A DNA stretch of 64,000 bases from Pseudomonas neuropathica (GCF_015461835.1 NZ_JACOPX010000006.1:303525-367524), one strand, 5' to 3'. Shown: positions 43,867 to 53,117, numbered from the stretch's first letter. Notes: generated from the letters alone by a model not told the origin. Translations and numbers: made by a program.

Positions 43867-45337
43867 ACTGCAACGCTTTCAGGAAACCCTGCGCGACCAT
43901 GCCCGGCGCAATGACAACGCGACCGCTCTGTGGGGCGACACGTTGAAACTCGATTACGCCACGCTGTACGCCGAGGTGTTGTATCGCCAGGAGCGTTTGC
44001 GCGACGAGCAGGCGCAGGTGATTGCGCTGGCGTTGGACAACGGCGTCGACGCGATGCTGTGGGATCTGGCCGTGCTGTTCGAAGGCCTGACCTGCGTGAC
44101 GCTGCCGCCGTTTTTCAGTGCGGCGCAACGCGCTCATTGTCTGCAACAGAGCCAGGCCGAACGGGTAATCGCCGAGCCGGAGCTGGGCACCGAACTGCTC
44201 GCGGCCGGCTATGAACAACGTGGCGAGTTCTGGTGTCGCGCGTTCAGTGGCCCAAGTCGCATGCCGGCCGGTACCGCGAAACTCACCTTCACGTCCGGCA
44301 CCACCGGCACGCCGAAAGGTGTGTGCCTGAGCGCCGACAGCCTGCTGCGGGTGGCACGGGAGCTGGATCAGGCCAGCGAAGCGACCGGCCCGCAGCATCA
44401 TCTGGCGCTGTTGCCGTTGGCGATCCTGTTGGAGAACCTCGGCTGTTACGCCGCGCTGTATGCCGGCGCCATGCTCAGTTTGCCGAGCCAGAAAACCCTC
44501 GGCATTCAGGGCGCCAGTGGCGTCGAGATTCCGCGTCTGCTCGGTTATCTGGCCAGCCGTGCGCCGGAGAGTCTGATCCTGGTGCCGCAGTTGCTGTTGT
44601 TACTGGTCAGCGCCGCCGAACAGAAAGCCTTCGACCCGCAAACCCTGTGCTTTGCCGCTGTCGGCGGTGCGCGGGTCTCGGAGGATCTGCTGCACCGCGC
44701 GCAACGGGTCGGGCTGCCGGTTTATGAAGGTTACGGCTTATCCGAATGCGCCTCGGTGGTGTGCCTCAATCGCCCCGGTGCGCGCCGCCCCGGCAGTGTC
44801 GGCCGACCGCTGCCGCATGTTGAAGTGCGGCTGGCCGAGGACGGCGAAGTGCTGATCAAGGGCTCGGCGTTGCTCGGTTATCTGGGCGACGCGCCGTACG
44901 CTGATGAGTGGTGGCCGAGCGGCGATCTGGGCGAGTTCGACCCGGAAGGTTTTCTCTATCTCAAGGGCCGCAAGAAGCACCAGTTCGTCACCAGTTTCGG
45001 GCGCAACGTCAACCCGGAATGGGTCGAGTCCGAGCTGACCCAGCGCCGCCACATCGCCCAGGCGTTTGTTTACGGCGAGGCCTTGCCGCGCAATCACGCC
45101 CTGCTCTGGCCGCATCGCCCGGACTGCACCGATGCCGAATTGGCCGCTGCCGTAGCCGAAGCCAACGAGGCTTTGCCCGATTACGCCCAGGTGCATCAGT
45201 GGACGCGCCTGCCGCACCCCTTCACTGCCGCCAATGGCTTGCTCACCGCCAATGGCCGCCCGCGCCGCGACGCCATCGTCGCGCAGTACCACGCGCAATT
45301 GACCGAATCCGCTGTTTCCGAGGAGTCCGCATCATGA
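43856..45337 (+). CDS. Adenylate-forming ligase (AMP-binding enzyme)
   Basis: A 493-residue member of the acyl-CoA synthetase/ligase superfamily. The P-loop-like LTFTSGTTGTPKGVCLS is at residues 143-159, the A5 motif YEGYGLSECASVV and the A7-A8 region GDLGEFDPEGFLYLKGRKK follow. It would activate a carboxylic acid as an acyl-adenylate. No carrier-protein or reductase domain is fused, so the acyl group must be passed to CoA or a partner. GAAGGAG supports the ATG at 43856. It overlaps the di-iron oxidase gene by four bases. Confidence 0.9.
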   Translation: MSLELQRFQETLRDHARRNDNATALWGDTLKLDYATLYAEVLYRQERLRDEQAQVIALALDNGVDAMLWDLAVLFEGLTCVTLPPFFSAAQRAHCLQQSQAERVIAEPELGTELLAAGYEQRGEFWCRAFSGPSRMPAGTAKLTFTSGTTGTPKGVCLSADSLLRVARELDQASEATGPQHHLALLPLAILLENLGCYAALYAGAMLSLPSQKTLGIQGASGVEIPRLLGYLASRAPESLILVPQLLLLLVSAAEQKAFDPQTLCFAAVGGARVSEDLLHRAQRVGLPVYEGYGLSECASVVCLNRPGARRPGSVGRPLPHVEVRLAEDGEVLIKGSALLGYLGDAPYADEWWPSGDLGEFDPEGFLYLKGRKKHQFVTSFGRNVNPEWVESELTQRRHIAQAFVYGEALPRNHALLWPHRPDCTDAELAAAVAEANEALPDYAQVHQWTRLPHPFTAANGLLTANGRPRRDAIVAQYHAQLTESAVSEESAS

Positions 45338-46008
45338 GTTTTTTTGACACCCTGCAAGAAGCCACGCAACAGGAACGCCACGAACTGTTCAACCTGCCGA
45401 TCATCGTCGATGCCCTGCAAGGCAAGGTCAGCCTCGACAGTTATCGCGCGTTTCTGGCGCAGGCGTATTACCACGTGCGCCACACCGTGCCGCTGATGAT
45501 GGCTTGCGGTGCACGCCTGCCGACGCGTCTGGAATGGCTGCGCAAAGCGGTGGCCGAGTACATCGAGGACGAATACGGCCACGAGCACTGGGTGCTCAAC
45601 GACATTGCCGCGTGTGGCGGTGATCGTGATGCGGTGCGCGACGGTCAGCCGTCGTTGTCGATCGAGCTGATGGTCAGCTTCCTTTACGACCTGATCGCTC
45701 GGGGCAATCCGGTCGGTCTGTTCGGCATGGTCAACGTGCTCGAAGGCACCAGCATCGCTTTGGCTACCCACGCGGCGGGCAGCATTCGCGAGCGTCTGGC
45801 GTTGCCGGAAACGGCGTTCAGTTACCTGAGTTCTCACGGTTCACTCGACATCGAGCACATGCAAACCTATCGGCGCCTGATGAATCAGCTGGAAGACCCT
45901 GCCGATCAAGCCGCTGTGATCCATGCCTCGAAGGTCGTCTATCGCCTGTACACCGACATGTTCCGTGGCTTGCCGCGTGACGCGGAGGCTCAACATGCAG
46001 CTGCGTGA
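45334..46008 (+). CDS. Haem-oxygenase-like di-iron oxidase (TenA-like)
   Basis: A 224-residue all-helical protein of the iron-containing redox enzyme group. Candidate ligands are the EDEYGHEH cluster (residues 78-85), Glu137 (VLEGTS) and the H-x3-D-x2-H trio His168/Asp172/His175 (SHGSLDIEHM). Related enzymes decarboxylate fatty acids to alkenes (UndA) or oxidise amines, so it may act on the acyl group activated by the upstream ligase. The product is unknown. Coupled by ATGA to the ligase and overlapping the dehydrogenase by 14 bases. Confidence 0.85.
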   Translation: MSFFDTLQEATQQERHELFNLPIIVDALQGKVSLDSYRAFLAQAYYHVRHTVPLMMACGARLPTRLEWLRKAVAEYIEDEYGHEHWVLNDIAACGGDRDAVRDGQPSLSIELMVSFLYDLIARGNPVGLFGMVNVLEGTSIALATHAAGSIRERLALPETAFSYLSSHGSLDIEHMQTYRRLMNQLEDPADQAAVIHASKVVYRLYTDMFRGLPRDAEAQHAAA

Positions 46009-46804
46009 TGCGCGGGTGGTGCTGACCGGTGCCAGTGGCGGCATCGGTCTGGCCATCGCCGAAACCTTGTGCGCTGCCGGCGCCCGCGTGCTGGCCGTGG
46101 CGCGGCATCAGGAGGCACTGCTGCCGTTGCTCAAGCGCTACCCTGACTCGTTGTGCTGGGTCGCGGCTGACCTGACCTTCCTCAGCGACCGGCGCAAAGT
46201 GCTGGTCGCCGCCGAAGCCATCGGCGGCATCAACCTGCTGATCAACGCCGCCGGGGTCAATCACTTCGCCATGCTCGAACAGCTGGATGACAGCGACATC
46301 AACGCGATGCTGGCGGTGAACATCAGTGCACCAATGTGCCTGACCAAACTGCTGTTGCCGCTGCTCAAGCAGGCCGACAGCGCCATGGTGGTCAACGTCG
46401 GTTCGACCTACGGCTCGATCGGCTACCCGGGTTACGCCAGTTATTGCGCGACCAAGTTTGCTTTGCGCGGATTTTCCGAGGCACTGCGCCGGGAGCTCGC
46501 TGACACCCGGGTCAGCGTGCTGTACGTCGCGCCACGCGCCACGCGCACCTCGATGAACAGCGCCGCCGCGCAAGCGTTGAACGACGCACTCAAGGCTAAC
46601 GTCGACGATCCACAAACCGTGGCCTCGGCGGTGATCCATGCAATTGCCGGTGATCGTCGCGACCTCTACCTGGGCTGGCCGGAACGCTTCTTCGTCCGCC
46701 TGAACAATCTGCTGCCGCATCTGGTGGATCGAGGCCTGCGCAAGCAGCTGCCGCTGATCCGCCGCCTCAGTGAAAAACCTGACAACGAGTCGCCAAAGCC
46801 ATGA
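45995..46804 (+). CDS. Short-chain dehydrogenase/reductase
   Basis: A 269-residue SDR with the cofactor motif TGASGGIG (residues 11-18), NAAG, and the active-site set Ser (VGSTYGS) with Tyr-x3-Lys (SYCATK). Arg/His after the first strand (VARHQE) hints at NADPH use. The C-terminal tail (YLGWPERFFVRLNNLLPHLV) resembles membrane-associated SDRs. GGAGG precedes the ATG inside the previous gene. It presumably reduces or oxidises an intermediate of the same pathway. Confidence 0.88.
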   Translation: MQLRDARVVLTGASGGIGLAIAETLCAAGARVLAVARHQEALLPLLKRYPDSLCWVAADLTFLSDRRKVLVAAEAIGGINLLINAAGVNHFAMLEQLDDSDINAMLAVNISAPMCLTKLLLPLLKQADSAMVVNVGSTYGSIGYPGYASYCATKFALRGFSEALRRELADTRVSVLYVAPRATRTSMNSAAAQALNDALKANVDDPQTVASAVIHAIAGDRRDLYLGWPERFFVRLNNLLPHLVDRGLRKQLPLIRRLSEKPDNESPKP

Positions 46805-47445
46805 AAAAACTATCCGCATGCCTGTTGCTCGCCGCCCTGAGTCAAAGCGTCTGGGCGTTGGAACCGGCCGACCAGAAACGCCTGGAGGGCATCCAGCAGA
46901 GCTGGGCGCACATCCAATATGAAGTGGCGGAAAAACAGCGCGCCTCCGCGTTCGAGCAATTGGCCAGCGAGGCCAACGCGTTCACCACGCAGCGCCCGGC
47001 GGTGGCCGAAGCGTGGATCTGGAAAGGCATCGTCACCAGCAGTTGGGCCGGTGCCGAGGGCGGCCTCGGTGCCTTGGGCAAAGCCAAGGACGCCAAGGCT
47101 GACCTGGAGAAATCCCTGACCCTCGACCCCAAAGCCCTGCAAGGCTCGGCCTACACCAGCCTCGCCGCGCTGTATGACCGCGTGCCCGGCTGGCCCATCG
47201 GCTTCGGCGACAGCGACAAGGCCGAGCAACTGCTCAAGCAAGCCTTGCAACTCAACCCCAACGGCATCGACAGCCTGTACTTCTGGGGCGATCACCTCTA
47301 CCGTCAGAAGCGCTACGCTGAAGCCAAAGCAGCGCTGCTCAAAGCCCAGCAAGCCGCGCCGCGCCCGGGCCGCGAAAGTGCCGATGCCGGGCGCCGCAAA
47401 GAGATCGCCGCCCTTCTGGTGGACGTGAACAAGAAACTCGACTGA
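46801..47445 (+). CDS. Periplasmic TPR-like protein
   Basis: A 214-residue protein with a signal peptide (ending VWALE) and two or three TPR-like helical pairs: residues about 90-125 (AKADLEKSLTLDPKALQGSAYT) and 138-180 (AEQLLKQALQLNPNGIDSLYF, RYAEAKAALLKAQQ). It overlaps the SDR stop by four bases. In the operon it could be an export partner, scaffold or periplasmic input to the sensor; no sequence evidence decides among these. Confidence 0.82.
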   Translation: MKKLSACLLLAALSQSVWALEPADQKRLEGIQQSWAHIQYEVAEKQRASAFEQLASEANAFTTQRPAVAEAWIWKGIVTSSWAGAEGGLGALGKAKDAKADLEKSLTLDPKALQGSAYTSLAALYDRVPGWPIGFGDSDKAEQLLKQALQLNPNGIDSLYFWGDHLYRQKRYAEAKAALLKAQQAAPRPGRESADAGRRKEIAALLVDVNKKLD

Positions 47446-47456
47446 CAGGAGTCCGC

Positions 47457-48119
47457 GTGCGTTTATTACTGGTTGAGGATGACGTGGCGCTGGGTGAAGG
47501 CATTCATCAGGCGCTGGGCCGCGAGGGTTACACCGTCGACTGGCTCAAGGACGGCAGCAGCGCGTTGCATGCGCTGCTCAGTGAAACCTTCGATGTCGCC
47601 GTGTTGGATCTCGGTCTGCCGCGCATGGACGGCCTGCAAGTGCTGCGCCGCCTGCGCGACAGCGGTTCGAATCTGCCGGTGCTGATTCTGACCGCGCGCG
47701 ACGCTACCGAAGATCGCATCGCCGGGCTCGACGCCGGGGCCGACGACTACCTGATCAAACCGTTCGACCTGGACGAGCTCAAGGCGCGCCTGCGAGCCTT
47801 GTTGCGGCGCAGTGCCGGGCGCGCCCAGGCGTTGATCGAACATGCCGGCATCAGCCTCAACCCCGGCACCCAGCAAGTCAGCTATCAGGGCCAGCCTGTG
47901 GCCCTGACGCCCAAGGAATATCAGTTGCTGCACGAACTGCTGTCACCGCCGGGCCGGGTGATGACCCGCGATCAACTGATGCAGCTGCTTTACGGCTGGA
48001 ACGAAGAAGCCGAAAGCAACACCCTCGAAGTGCACATCCATCACCTGCGCAAGAAGTTTTCCACCGACCTGATCCGCACCATCCGCGGTGTCGGTTATCT
48101 GGTGGAGGAGCGTCGATGA
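47457..48119 (+). CDS. OmpR-family response regulator
   Basis: A 220-residue regulator: receiver domain with the acidic pocket (EDD near residue 7), phospho-acceptor Asp51 (VAVLDLGLPRMDG) and Lys (LIKPFDLDEL), then a winged helix (ALTPKEYQLLHELLSP, EVHIHHLRKKF). It belongs to the PmrA/QseB-like branch. It starts with GTG after AGGAG. It should be phosphorylated by the overlapping sensor kinase and is the best candidate to bind the two boxes at 43078-43139. Confidence 0.93.
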   Translation: MRLLLVEDDVALGEGIHQALGREGYTVDWLKDGSSALHALLSETFDVAVLDLGLPRMDGLQVLRRLRDSGSNLPVLILTARDATEDRIAGLDAGADDYLIKPFDLDELKARLRALLRRSAGRAQALIEHAGISLNPGTQQVSYQGQPVALTPKEYQLLHELLSPPGRVMTRDQLMQLLYGWNEEAESNTLEVHIHHLRKKFSTDLIRTIRGVGYLVEERR

Positions 48120-49531
48120 CCTCGATCCGCCGCCGCACGCTGACCCTGATCATCGGCCTGTTGCTGGCCGGTCTCGCAGTCCTCAGCACCTTCAACCTGC
48201 ACGACAGCAACCACGAAATCGCCGAAGTCTACGACGCGCAATTGGCGCAGAACGCGCGCCTGCTGCAAGGCGTGATGCGCATGCCCTTGGCCAGCAAACA
48301 ACACGCCGAACTGTACCAGGCGTTCAACTCGGCGCTGGGCGAAGCGGTGCCGCGCGGCGACGGTCATCCTTATGAACGCAAAATCGCCTTTCAGGTGTGG
48401 AATCCTGCCGGTGATGTGTTGGTGCACACCGCCAGCGCACCGTCCTTCAAGGCACCACCGACGCAGCCCGGCTTCAGCGATGTAGTGGACCTGAACAATC
48501 GTCACTGGCGCGCCTTTCTCCTCGAAGACCCGCAAAACAACCTGCGCATCTGGGTCGGTGAGCGCGACGATGTGCGCGCCGACCTGGTCGACCGCATCGT
48601 CCGCCACACCCTGTGGCCGAATGTGGTCGGCAGCTTGCTGCTCGCGGCGATGGTCTGGCTGGCCATCGGCTGGGGCCTCAAGCCCTTGGCGAACATGGCC
48701 GAAACTCTGCGCGCCCGTCACAGTGGTTCGCTGGAACCGTTGCAACTGGCGCCGCTGCCCAGTGAGCTGGAACCGATGCAGGCGGCGCTGAACCGCATGC
48801 TCGCGCAGATCCAGGAAGTGCTTGGCCGCGAACGGCGCTTTATCGCCGATGCCGCCCACGAAATGCGCACGCCGCTGGCAGTGCTGCGGGTGCATGCGCA
48901 GAACCTGCAGGAGGCTGGCACCGAACAGGAGCGCCGCGAATCGCTGGCGTTTCTGATCGCTGGGGTCGACCGCACCAGTCGCCTGGTCAACCAGTTGCTG
49001 ACCATGGCGCGCCTGGAACCGAAACCCAACCCGCCGCCGCTGCAACCCATCGACCTCAGCGAAACCGTGCGCAACAGCCTGGTGCAACTGACGCCATGGT
49101 TGCTGAGCAAACACCTGGAGCTGGCCTTTGAAGACAGCGCCCAGCCGTTCAACATCATGGCCAGCCCCGGCACGATCGACATTGCCCTGAACAACCTGAT
49201 CACCAACGCTGCGAACTTCTCCCCCGAACACGGCGTGATCACCGTACTGCTCAGCCAGGCCGATGGGTTTTATCACTTGAGCGTTGAAGACCAGGGGCCG
49301 GGCATTGATGAAGCGGACCGGGCGCGCTTGTTCGAACGTTTCTACAGTCGCGGCAATGCCCAAGGCGCGGGGCTGGGGCTGACCATCGTCAACACCATCG
49401 CCACGCGATTGAGCGGGCGAATCACTCTGGTCAATCGTGCCGAAGGTGGCCTGCGCGCAACGTTATCGATCCCCGACGGGCAACCGCGCTCGGCTGCGCA
49501 ACGCAGCACCCGCGAGCCGCCGCAGATTTGA
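48116..49531 (+). CDS. Two-component sensor histidine kinase
   Basis: A 471-residue membrane kinase. Two helices (about residues 8-25 and 165-185) enclose a periplasmic sensing region of about 140 residues of the 2CSK_N kind. The H box (IADAAHEMRTPLA), N box (ALNNLITNAANF), G1 (VEDQGPGID) and G2 (GAGLGLTIV) are intact. Overlaps the regulator by four bases and ends the operon. Relatives respond to metal ions or cationic peptides, so an envelope signal is plausible. Confidence 0.92.
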   Translation: MTSIRRRTLTLIIGLLLAGLAVLSTFNLHDSNHEIAEVYDAQLAQNARLLQGVMRMPLASKQHAELYQAFNSALGEAVPRGDGHPYERKIAFQVWNPAGDVLVHTASAPSFKAPPTQPGFSDVVDLNNRHWRAFLLEDPQNNLRIWVGERDDVRADLVDRIVRHTLWPNVVGSLLLAAMVWLAIGWGLKPLANMAETLRARHSGSLEPLQLAPLPSELEPMQAALNRMLAQIQEVLGRERRFIADAAHEMRTPLAVLRVHAQNLQEAGTEQERRESLAFLIAGVDRTSRLVNQLLTMARLEPKPNPPPLQPIDLSETVRNSLVQLTPWLLSKHLELAFEDSAQPFNIMASPGTIDIALNNLITNAANFSPEHGVITVLLSQADGFYHLSVEDQGPGIDEADRARLFERFYSRGNAQGAGLGLTIVNTIATRLSGRITLVNRAEGGLRATLSIPDGQPRSAAQRSTREPPQI

Positions 49532-49591
49532 GTCTGATTGCGACGCCAGGAGCGCCATCACCCGGTAAAAACAGTGGCCGCACGTCGTAAT

Positions 49592-49605
49592 CTGATCCAG
49601 ATCAG
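49592..49605 (+). promoter_or_regulatory. Candidate ANR/DNR box
   Basis: CTGATCCAGATCAG, close to the FNR/ANR consensus TTGAT-N4-ATCAA, about 85 bases upstream of the GNAT start. Confidence 0.55.
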
Positions 49606-49688
49606 TTCCCGGGGCAAACATCGGCGTAGAACAGAGTTAGCGCACTCCCCTGCGCGTTGCTCGTTCAGCCCCGATGGAGGCTCAGCTC

Positions 49689-50252
49689 ATGCTCACTGTC
49701 AAAGACCACAATGACCGCGCGGCGCCGGCCTATGCCGCGCACCCCGGTGAATACTGGATCGAGTCGCTCAAGGATGGTCGCCACGTCTTGATCCGCGCAC
49801 TGGCAGCCAAGGATCGCGAACGCGAATACGCGTTCATCAAACGCTTGTCGCCCGAATCCCGACACCTGCGTTTTCTCGCGCAGATCAGTGAGCCCGGCAC
49901 CGCGTTGCTCGATCAGTTGATGGACGTCGACTGCAAGCAACGCGCGGCCTTCATCGCGCTGGCTCACGAAAACGGTGAATTGATCGAGATCGGTATCAGC
50001 CGCTACGCCGCCACGGGCGAACAGGACTGTGAATGCGCCGTCACGGTCGCCGATGAGTGGATGCATCTGGGCCTGGCCACGCTGCTGATGGAGCACCTGA
50101 TCAAAGCCGCCCGGCTCAACGGTTTCAAACATCTGTATTCGGTGGATTCGGCCAGCAACACGGCCATGCGCGACCTCGCCCGTTCACTGGGCTTTGAAAC
50201 CCACAGCGATCCGGATGATGCCCACCAGGTCATTCATCGCCTGAGTCTGTAA
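49689..50252 (+). CDS. GNAT family N-acetyltransferase
   Basis: A 187-residue acetyltransferase with the CoA-binding segment VADEWMHLGLATLLMEHLIKAA and a preceding beta core (AFIALAHENGELIEIGISRY). GGAGG precedes the ATG at 49689, which is preferred over an ATG 5 codons upstream that is part of that site. The ANR-like box in front suggests oxygen-limited expression. Similar to the acetyltransferase module of protein lysine acetylases; substrate unknown. Confidence 0.87.
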   Translation: MLTVKDHNDRAAPAYAAHPGEYWIESLKDGRHVLIRALAAKDREREYAFIKRLSPESRHLRFLAQISEPGTALLDQLMDVDCKQRAAFIALAHENGELIEIGISRYAATGEQDCECAVTVADEWMHLGLATLLMEHLIKAARLNGFKHLYSVDSASNTAMRDLARSLGFETHSDPDDAHQVIHRLSL

Positions 50253-50300
50253 CGCATTCCTGCGCCCTGCACCTGTAAACAGTGCGGGGCGCATTGCCGA

Positions 50301-51374
50301 TCAAGGCGTGATCGCCACCTTCATCACCCCATCGCGCTGATGCGCGAACAGTTCATACGCGGCTTCGATATCGTCCAGTTTGAAGTGGTGGGTCACCAGC
50401 GGCGACAGATCGACACCACCGCTTTGCACCACCGCCATCAGCCGGCGCATGCGTTCCTTGCCGCCGGGGCACAGGGTGCTGACGATGCTGTAATCGCCCA
50501 GCCCCGCCGCGAAAGCATCGTAGGGAATGCGCAAGTCTGACGCGTAAACCCCGAGGCTCGATAAGCGTCCGCCCGGACGTAACACCCGTAAGGCAGACTC
50601 GAACGTGCCTTGGGTGCCCAAGGCTTCGATGGACACATCCACGCCGCGCCCGTCGGTCAACGCCATGATTTGCTCGATGACGTCACCGTCCTCGAAGTTG
50701 ACCACATGGGTCGCACCCAACTGCCGCGCGACGCTCATGCGCTCGGCCACCGCGTCGACGCCAATGATCACGCTCGCGCCCTTGAGCCGCGCCCCGGCCA
50801 CCGCACACAGGCCGATCGGCCCCAGCGCGAACACCGCAACGCTGTCGCCGATACTGACTTCGCCGCGTTCGGCGCCGGAGAACCCGGTGGACATGATGTC
50901 CGGGCACATCAGCACTTGTTCGTCGCTGAGTTCGTCGGGGATCGGGCACAGGTTGGCCAAGGCATCGGGCACCAAGACGTACTCCGCCTGGCAGCCATCG
51001 ATGATGTTGCCGAATTTCCAGCCGCCGGTGGCGCGAAAACCGTGGCGGGTGTCCGGCCCGTCCTGGGAGCCGCAGCCACACAGGCAGGCGTAGCTTTGGC
51101 CGCTGGGGGTGATGGCGCCGGCAATCACCCGTTGGCCTTCGAAAAATCCGCGCACCTGTGAGCCGAGTTTCTCGATCACGCCCACCGGTTCGTGACCGAC
51201 GGTCAAACCTTTGGCCACCGGATACTCGCCGCGCAGGATATGCACGTCGGTGCCGCAGATTGTCGTGGTGGTGATGCGCACCAGCGCGTCCAGCGGGCCA
51301 ACCTCGGGGATCGGTTTGTCATCCAGCACGATGCGATTCTTTTCGACGAATATCGCCGCTTTCATCATGGCCAT
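50301..51374 (-). CDS. Zinc-dependent alcohol dehydrogenase
   Basis: A 357-residue medium-chain dehydrogenase. Catalytic zinc region TICGTDVHI (Cys) with GHEPVGVIE (His-Glu), a cysteine-rich CLCGCGSQDG lobe in the structural zinc position, and the cofactor motif ALGPIGLCAVAGA. It oxidises an alcohol, with NAD(P) as acceptor. The ATG at 51374 has AGGAG at the right spacing; a longer frame upstream lacks a site. A neighbouring GNAT converges on it. Confidence 0.9.
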   Translation of the reverse strand: MAMMKAAIFVEKNRIVLDDKPIPEVGPLDALVRITTTTICGTDVHILRGEYPVAKGLTVGHEPVGVIEKLGSQVRGFFEGQRVIAGAITPSGQSYACLCGCGSQDGPDTRHGFRATGGWKFGNIIDGCQAEYVLVPDALANLCPIPDELSDEQVLMCPDIMSTGFSGAERGEVSIGDSVAVFALGPIGLCAVAGARLKGASVIIGVDAVAERMSVARQLGATHVVNFEDGDVIEQIMALTDGRGVDVSIEALGTQGTFESALRVLRPGGRLSSLGVYASDLRIPYDAFAAGLGDYSIVSTLCPGGKERMRRLMAVVQSGGVDLSPLVTHHFKLDDIEAAYELFAHQRDGVMKVAITP

Positions 51375-51530
51375 GATCAAGACTCCTGTGCAGGTGTTTG
51401 CAGTGAGTTCAGCACCTTTCCAAGGCTGCGCCGAACTGACCGACACAAGGTTGATAACGATCAATCAATGCAGGATTGCGCATCGCCAATGCCGCACGTG
51501 AACGCAGCCGACCCTCGTTGCGGGACGGCC

Positions 51531-52223
51531 TTAAATCGAGCGCTGATTGACCCGCGCCATCAATTGCTCGGCGCTTTCCTTGCGCTCGGAATAGCGGTCG
51601 ACCAGATGCGTCTGTTGATCGCGCAGCAGCACGGTGAACTTCACCAGTTCTTCCATCACGTCCACCACACGGTCGTAGAACGGCGACGCCTTCATCCGCC
51701 CGGCGTCGTCGAATTCCATGTAGGCCTTCGGCACCGAGGATTGGTTGGGGATGGTGAACATGCGCATCCAGCGACCCAATACGCGCAACTGGTTGACCAC
51801 GTTGAACGACTGCGAACCGCCGCAGACCTGCATCACCGCCAGGGTCTTGCCCTGGGTCGGGCGCATAGCGCCGAGTTCCAGCGGGATCCAGTCGATCTGC
51901 GCCTTGAACACGGCGGACATCGCGCCGTGCCGTTCTGGCGAACACCAAACCTGGCCCTCCGACCACAGCACCAGCTCGCGCAGTTCCTGCACCTTCGGAT
52001 GGTCGACCGGAGCGTCATCGGGCAGCGGCAGACCGGACGGGTTGAAGATCCGCGTTTCGGCGCCGAAGTGTTCGAGCAGGCGCGCGGCCTCCTCTACCAG
52101 CAAACGGCTGAAGGAGCGTTCGCGGGTCGAGCCGTAGAGCAGCAGGATGCGCGGTTTGTGTTCGCCCAAAGGGGACGTTCCTTCGAACAGCGAATGATCA
52201 AGATTGGGCAGTTGTTCTGACAT
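51531..52223 (-). CDS. arsH: Arsenical resistance protein ArsH
   Basis: A 230-residue FMN-dependent NADPH oxidoreductase. ArsH oxidises trivalent organoarsenicals in characterised cases. The flavodoxin-like phosphate loop [11 protein letters not shown] is near residue 30 and [19 protein letters not shown] is the family core. Last gene of arsR-arsC-arsH; 12 bases separate it from arsC. Confidence 0.94.
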   Translation of the reverse strand: MSEQLPNLDHSLFEGTSPLGEHKPRILLLYGSTRERSFSRLLVEEAARLLEHFGAETRIFNPSGLPLPDDAPVDHPKVQELRELVLWSEGQVWCSPERHGAMSAVFKAQIDWIPLELGAMRPTQGKTLAVMQVCGGSQSFNVVNQLRVLGRWMRMFTIPNQSSVPKAYMEFDDAGRMKASPFYDRVVDVMEELVKFTVLLRDQQTHLVDRYSERKESAEQLMARVNQRSI

Positions 52224-52235
52224 GTGTCCTCCAGC

Positions 52236-52706
52236 TCAGAGAGAGCCGATACGATCCAGCTCACGCTGGAGATCAGCGCGGCTGAGTGCTTTAAATGGCA
52301 GGCCGAGAAAGGTTGCGCAGCGCCGTTCGATGATCGCCAGCGTGGCAGCAAACGCCGCGTCCACGGCGGCATCGTCGCCGATCACATCCGAGGGATCTGC
52401 CAGACCCCAATGGGCTTTGAGTGCGGGGCCGAAGTACACCGGGCAGCTCTCACCGGCGGCCTTGTCACAGACGGTGATGACAATGTCTGGCGGATTGTCT
52501 TCGAACGCGTCATTGCCTTTGCTGTACAAGCCATCGATGGCAATGCCGGCCTGTTGCAGCGTCGACAGGCTGCGTGGCAACACGTGGCCCTTGGGGAAAC
52601 TTCCGGAACTCACGGCCTCGAATCCGGGGCGCGCCAGATGATTGAACATGGCTTCAGAGAGGATGCTGCGGCAGCTGTTGGCCGTGCACATAAACAGAAT
52701 TCGCAT
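52236..52706 (-). CDS. arsC: Arsenate reductase ArsC (thioredoxin-coupled type)
   Basis: A 156-residue low-molecular-weight phosphatase-like arsenate reductase. The CX5R loop MCTANSCRS (nucleophile Cys7) and the resolving pair in TVCDKAAGESCP (about Cys80 and Cys88) are visible. It reduces arsenate to arsenite. It is 13 bases after arsR. The usual efflux pump gene is missing from this operon. Confidence 0.94.
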   Translation of the reverse strand: MRILFMCTANSCRSILSEAMFNHLARPGFEAVSSGSFPKGHVLPRSLSTLQQAGIAIDGLYSKGNDAFEDNPPDIVITVCDKAAGESCPVYFGPALKAHWGLADPSDVIGDDAAVDAAFAATLAIIERRCATFLGLPFKALSRADLQRELDRIGSL

Positions 52707-52719
52707 GGTTTTTTCTTTC

Positions 52720-53067
52720 TCAGCAGCAGGCGGTTTCGCGCACCGGACGCCCGTCCATGTTCTGCAGGCGGGCGGCGTTGTCCTTGAGCCAATCGGCGTT
52801 GGCTTTGGACGTCACTTGCAGGATTTCGCGTACCCACGCAGGAAGATCAGGGTTGAGGCGGTAATAGACCCATTGCCCCTGACGGCGATCAAGCAGCAAA
52901 CCATTGCTGCGCAGTTGCGCGAGATGGCGGCTGATTTTCGGTTGGCTGTCGCCGAGTGCGCACATCAGCTCGCAGACGCAGAGTTCACCTTGATCGGAAA
53001 TGAGCAGCATGGCGCGGACGCGGGTTTCGTCAGCGAGGCTCTTGAAGACTTCGGTGGGGGTGATCAT
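52720..53067 (-). CDS. arsR: Arsenic-responsive repressor ArsR
   Basis: A 115-residue ArsR/SmtB repressor. The metalloid-binding ELCVCEL is in the third helix (Cys30, Cys32), followed by the winged helix (SQPKISRHLAQLRSNGLL). Dissociates from DNA on binding arsenite. The family start MITPTEVF was chosen; a methionine 6 codons earlier is possible. The palindrome at 53098-53117 is the likely operator. The protein ends in two cysteines (TACC). Confidence 0.93.
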   Translation of the reverse strand: MITPTEVFKSLADETRVRAMLLISDQGELCVCELMCALGDSQPKISRHLAQLRSNGLLLDRRQGQWVYYRLNPDLPAWVREILQVTSKANADWLKDNAARLQNMDGRPVRETACC

Positions 53068-53097
53068 GGGATGGGCTCTGTACATATGGAAACTCGA

Positions 53098-53117
53098 ATA
53101 TACGGATATCCATATAT
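53098..53117 (-). promoter_or_regulatory. Candidate ArsR operator
   Basis: ATATACGGATATCCATATAT, a 20-bp palindrome with one mismatched pair, about 30 bases upstream of arsR and overlapping an AT-rich promoter-like stretch. Confidence 0.6.

Noticed and set aside
45818..46819. 333-codon frame opposite the SDR gene
   Set aside because: Shadow of the SDR, which has intact cofactor and catalytic motifs.
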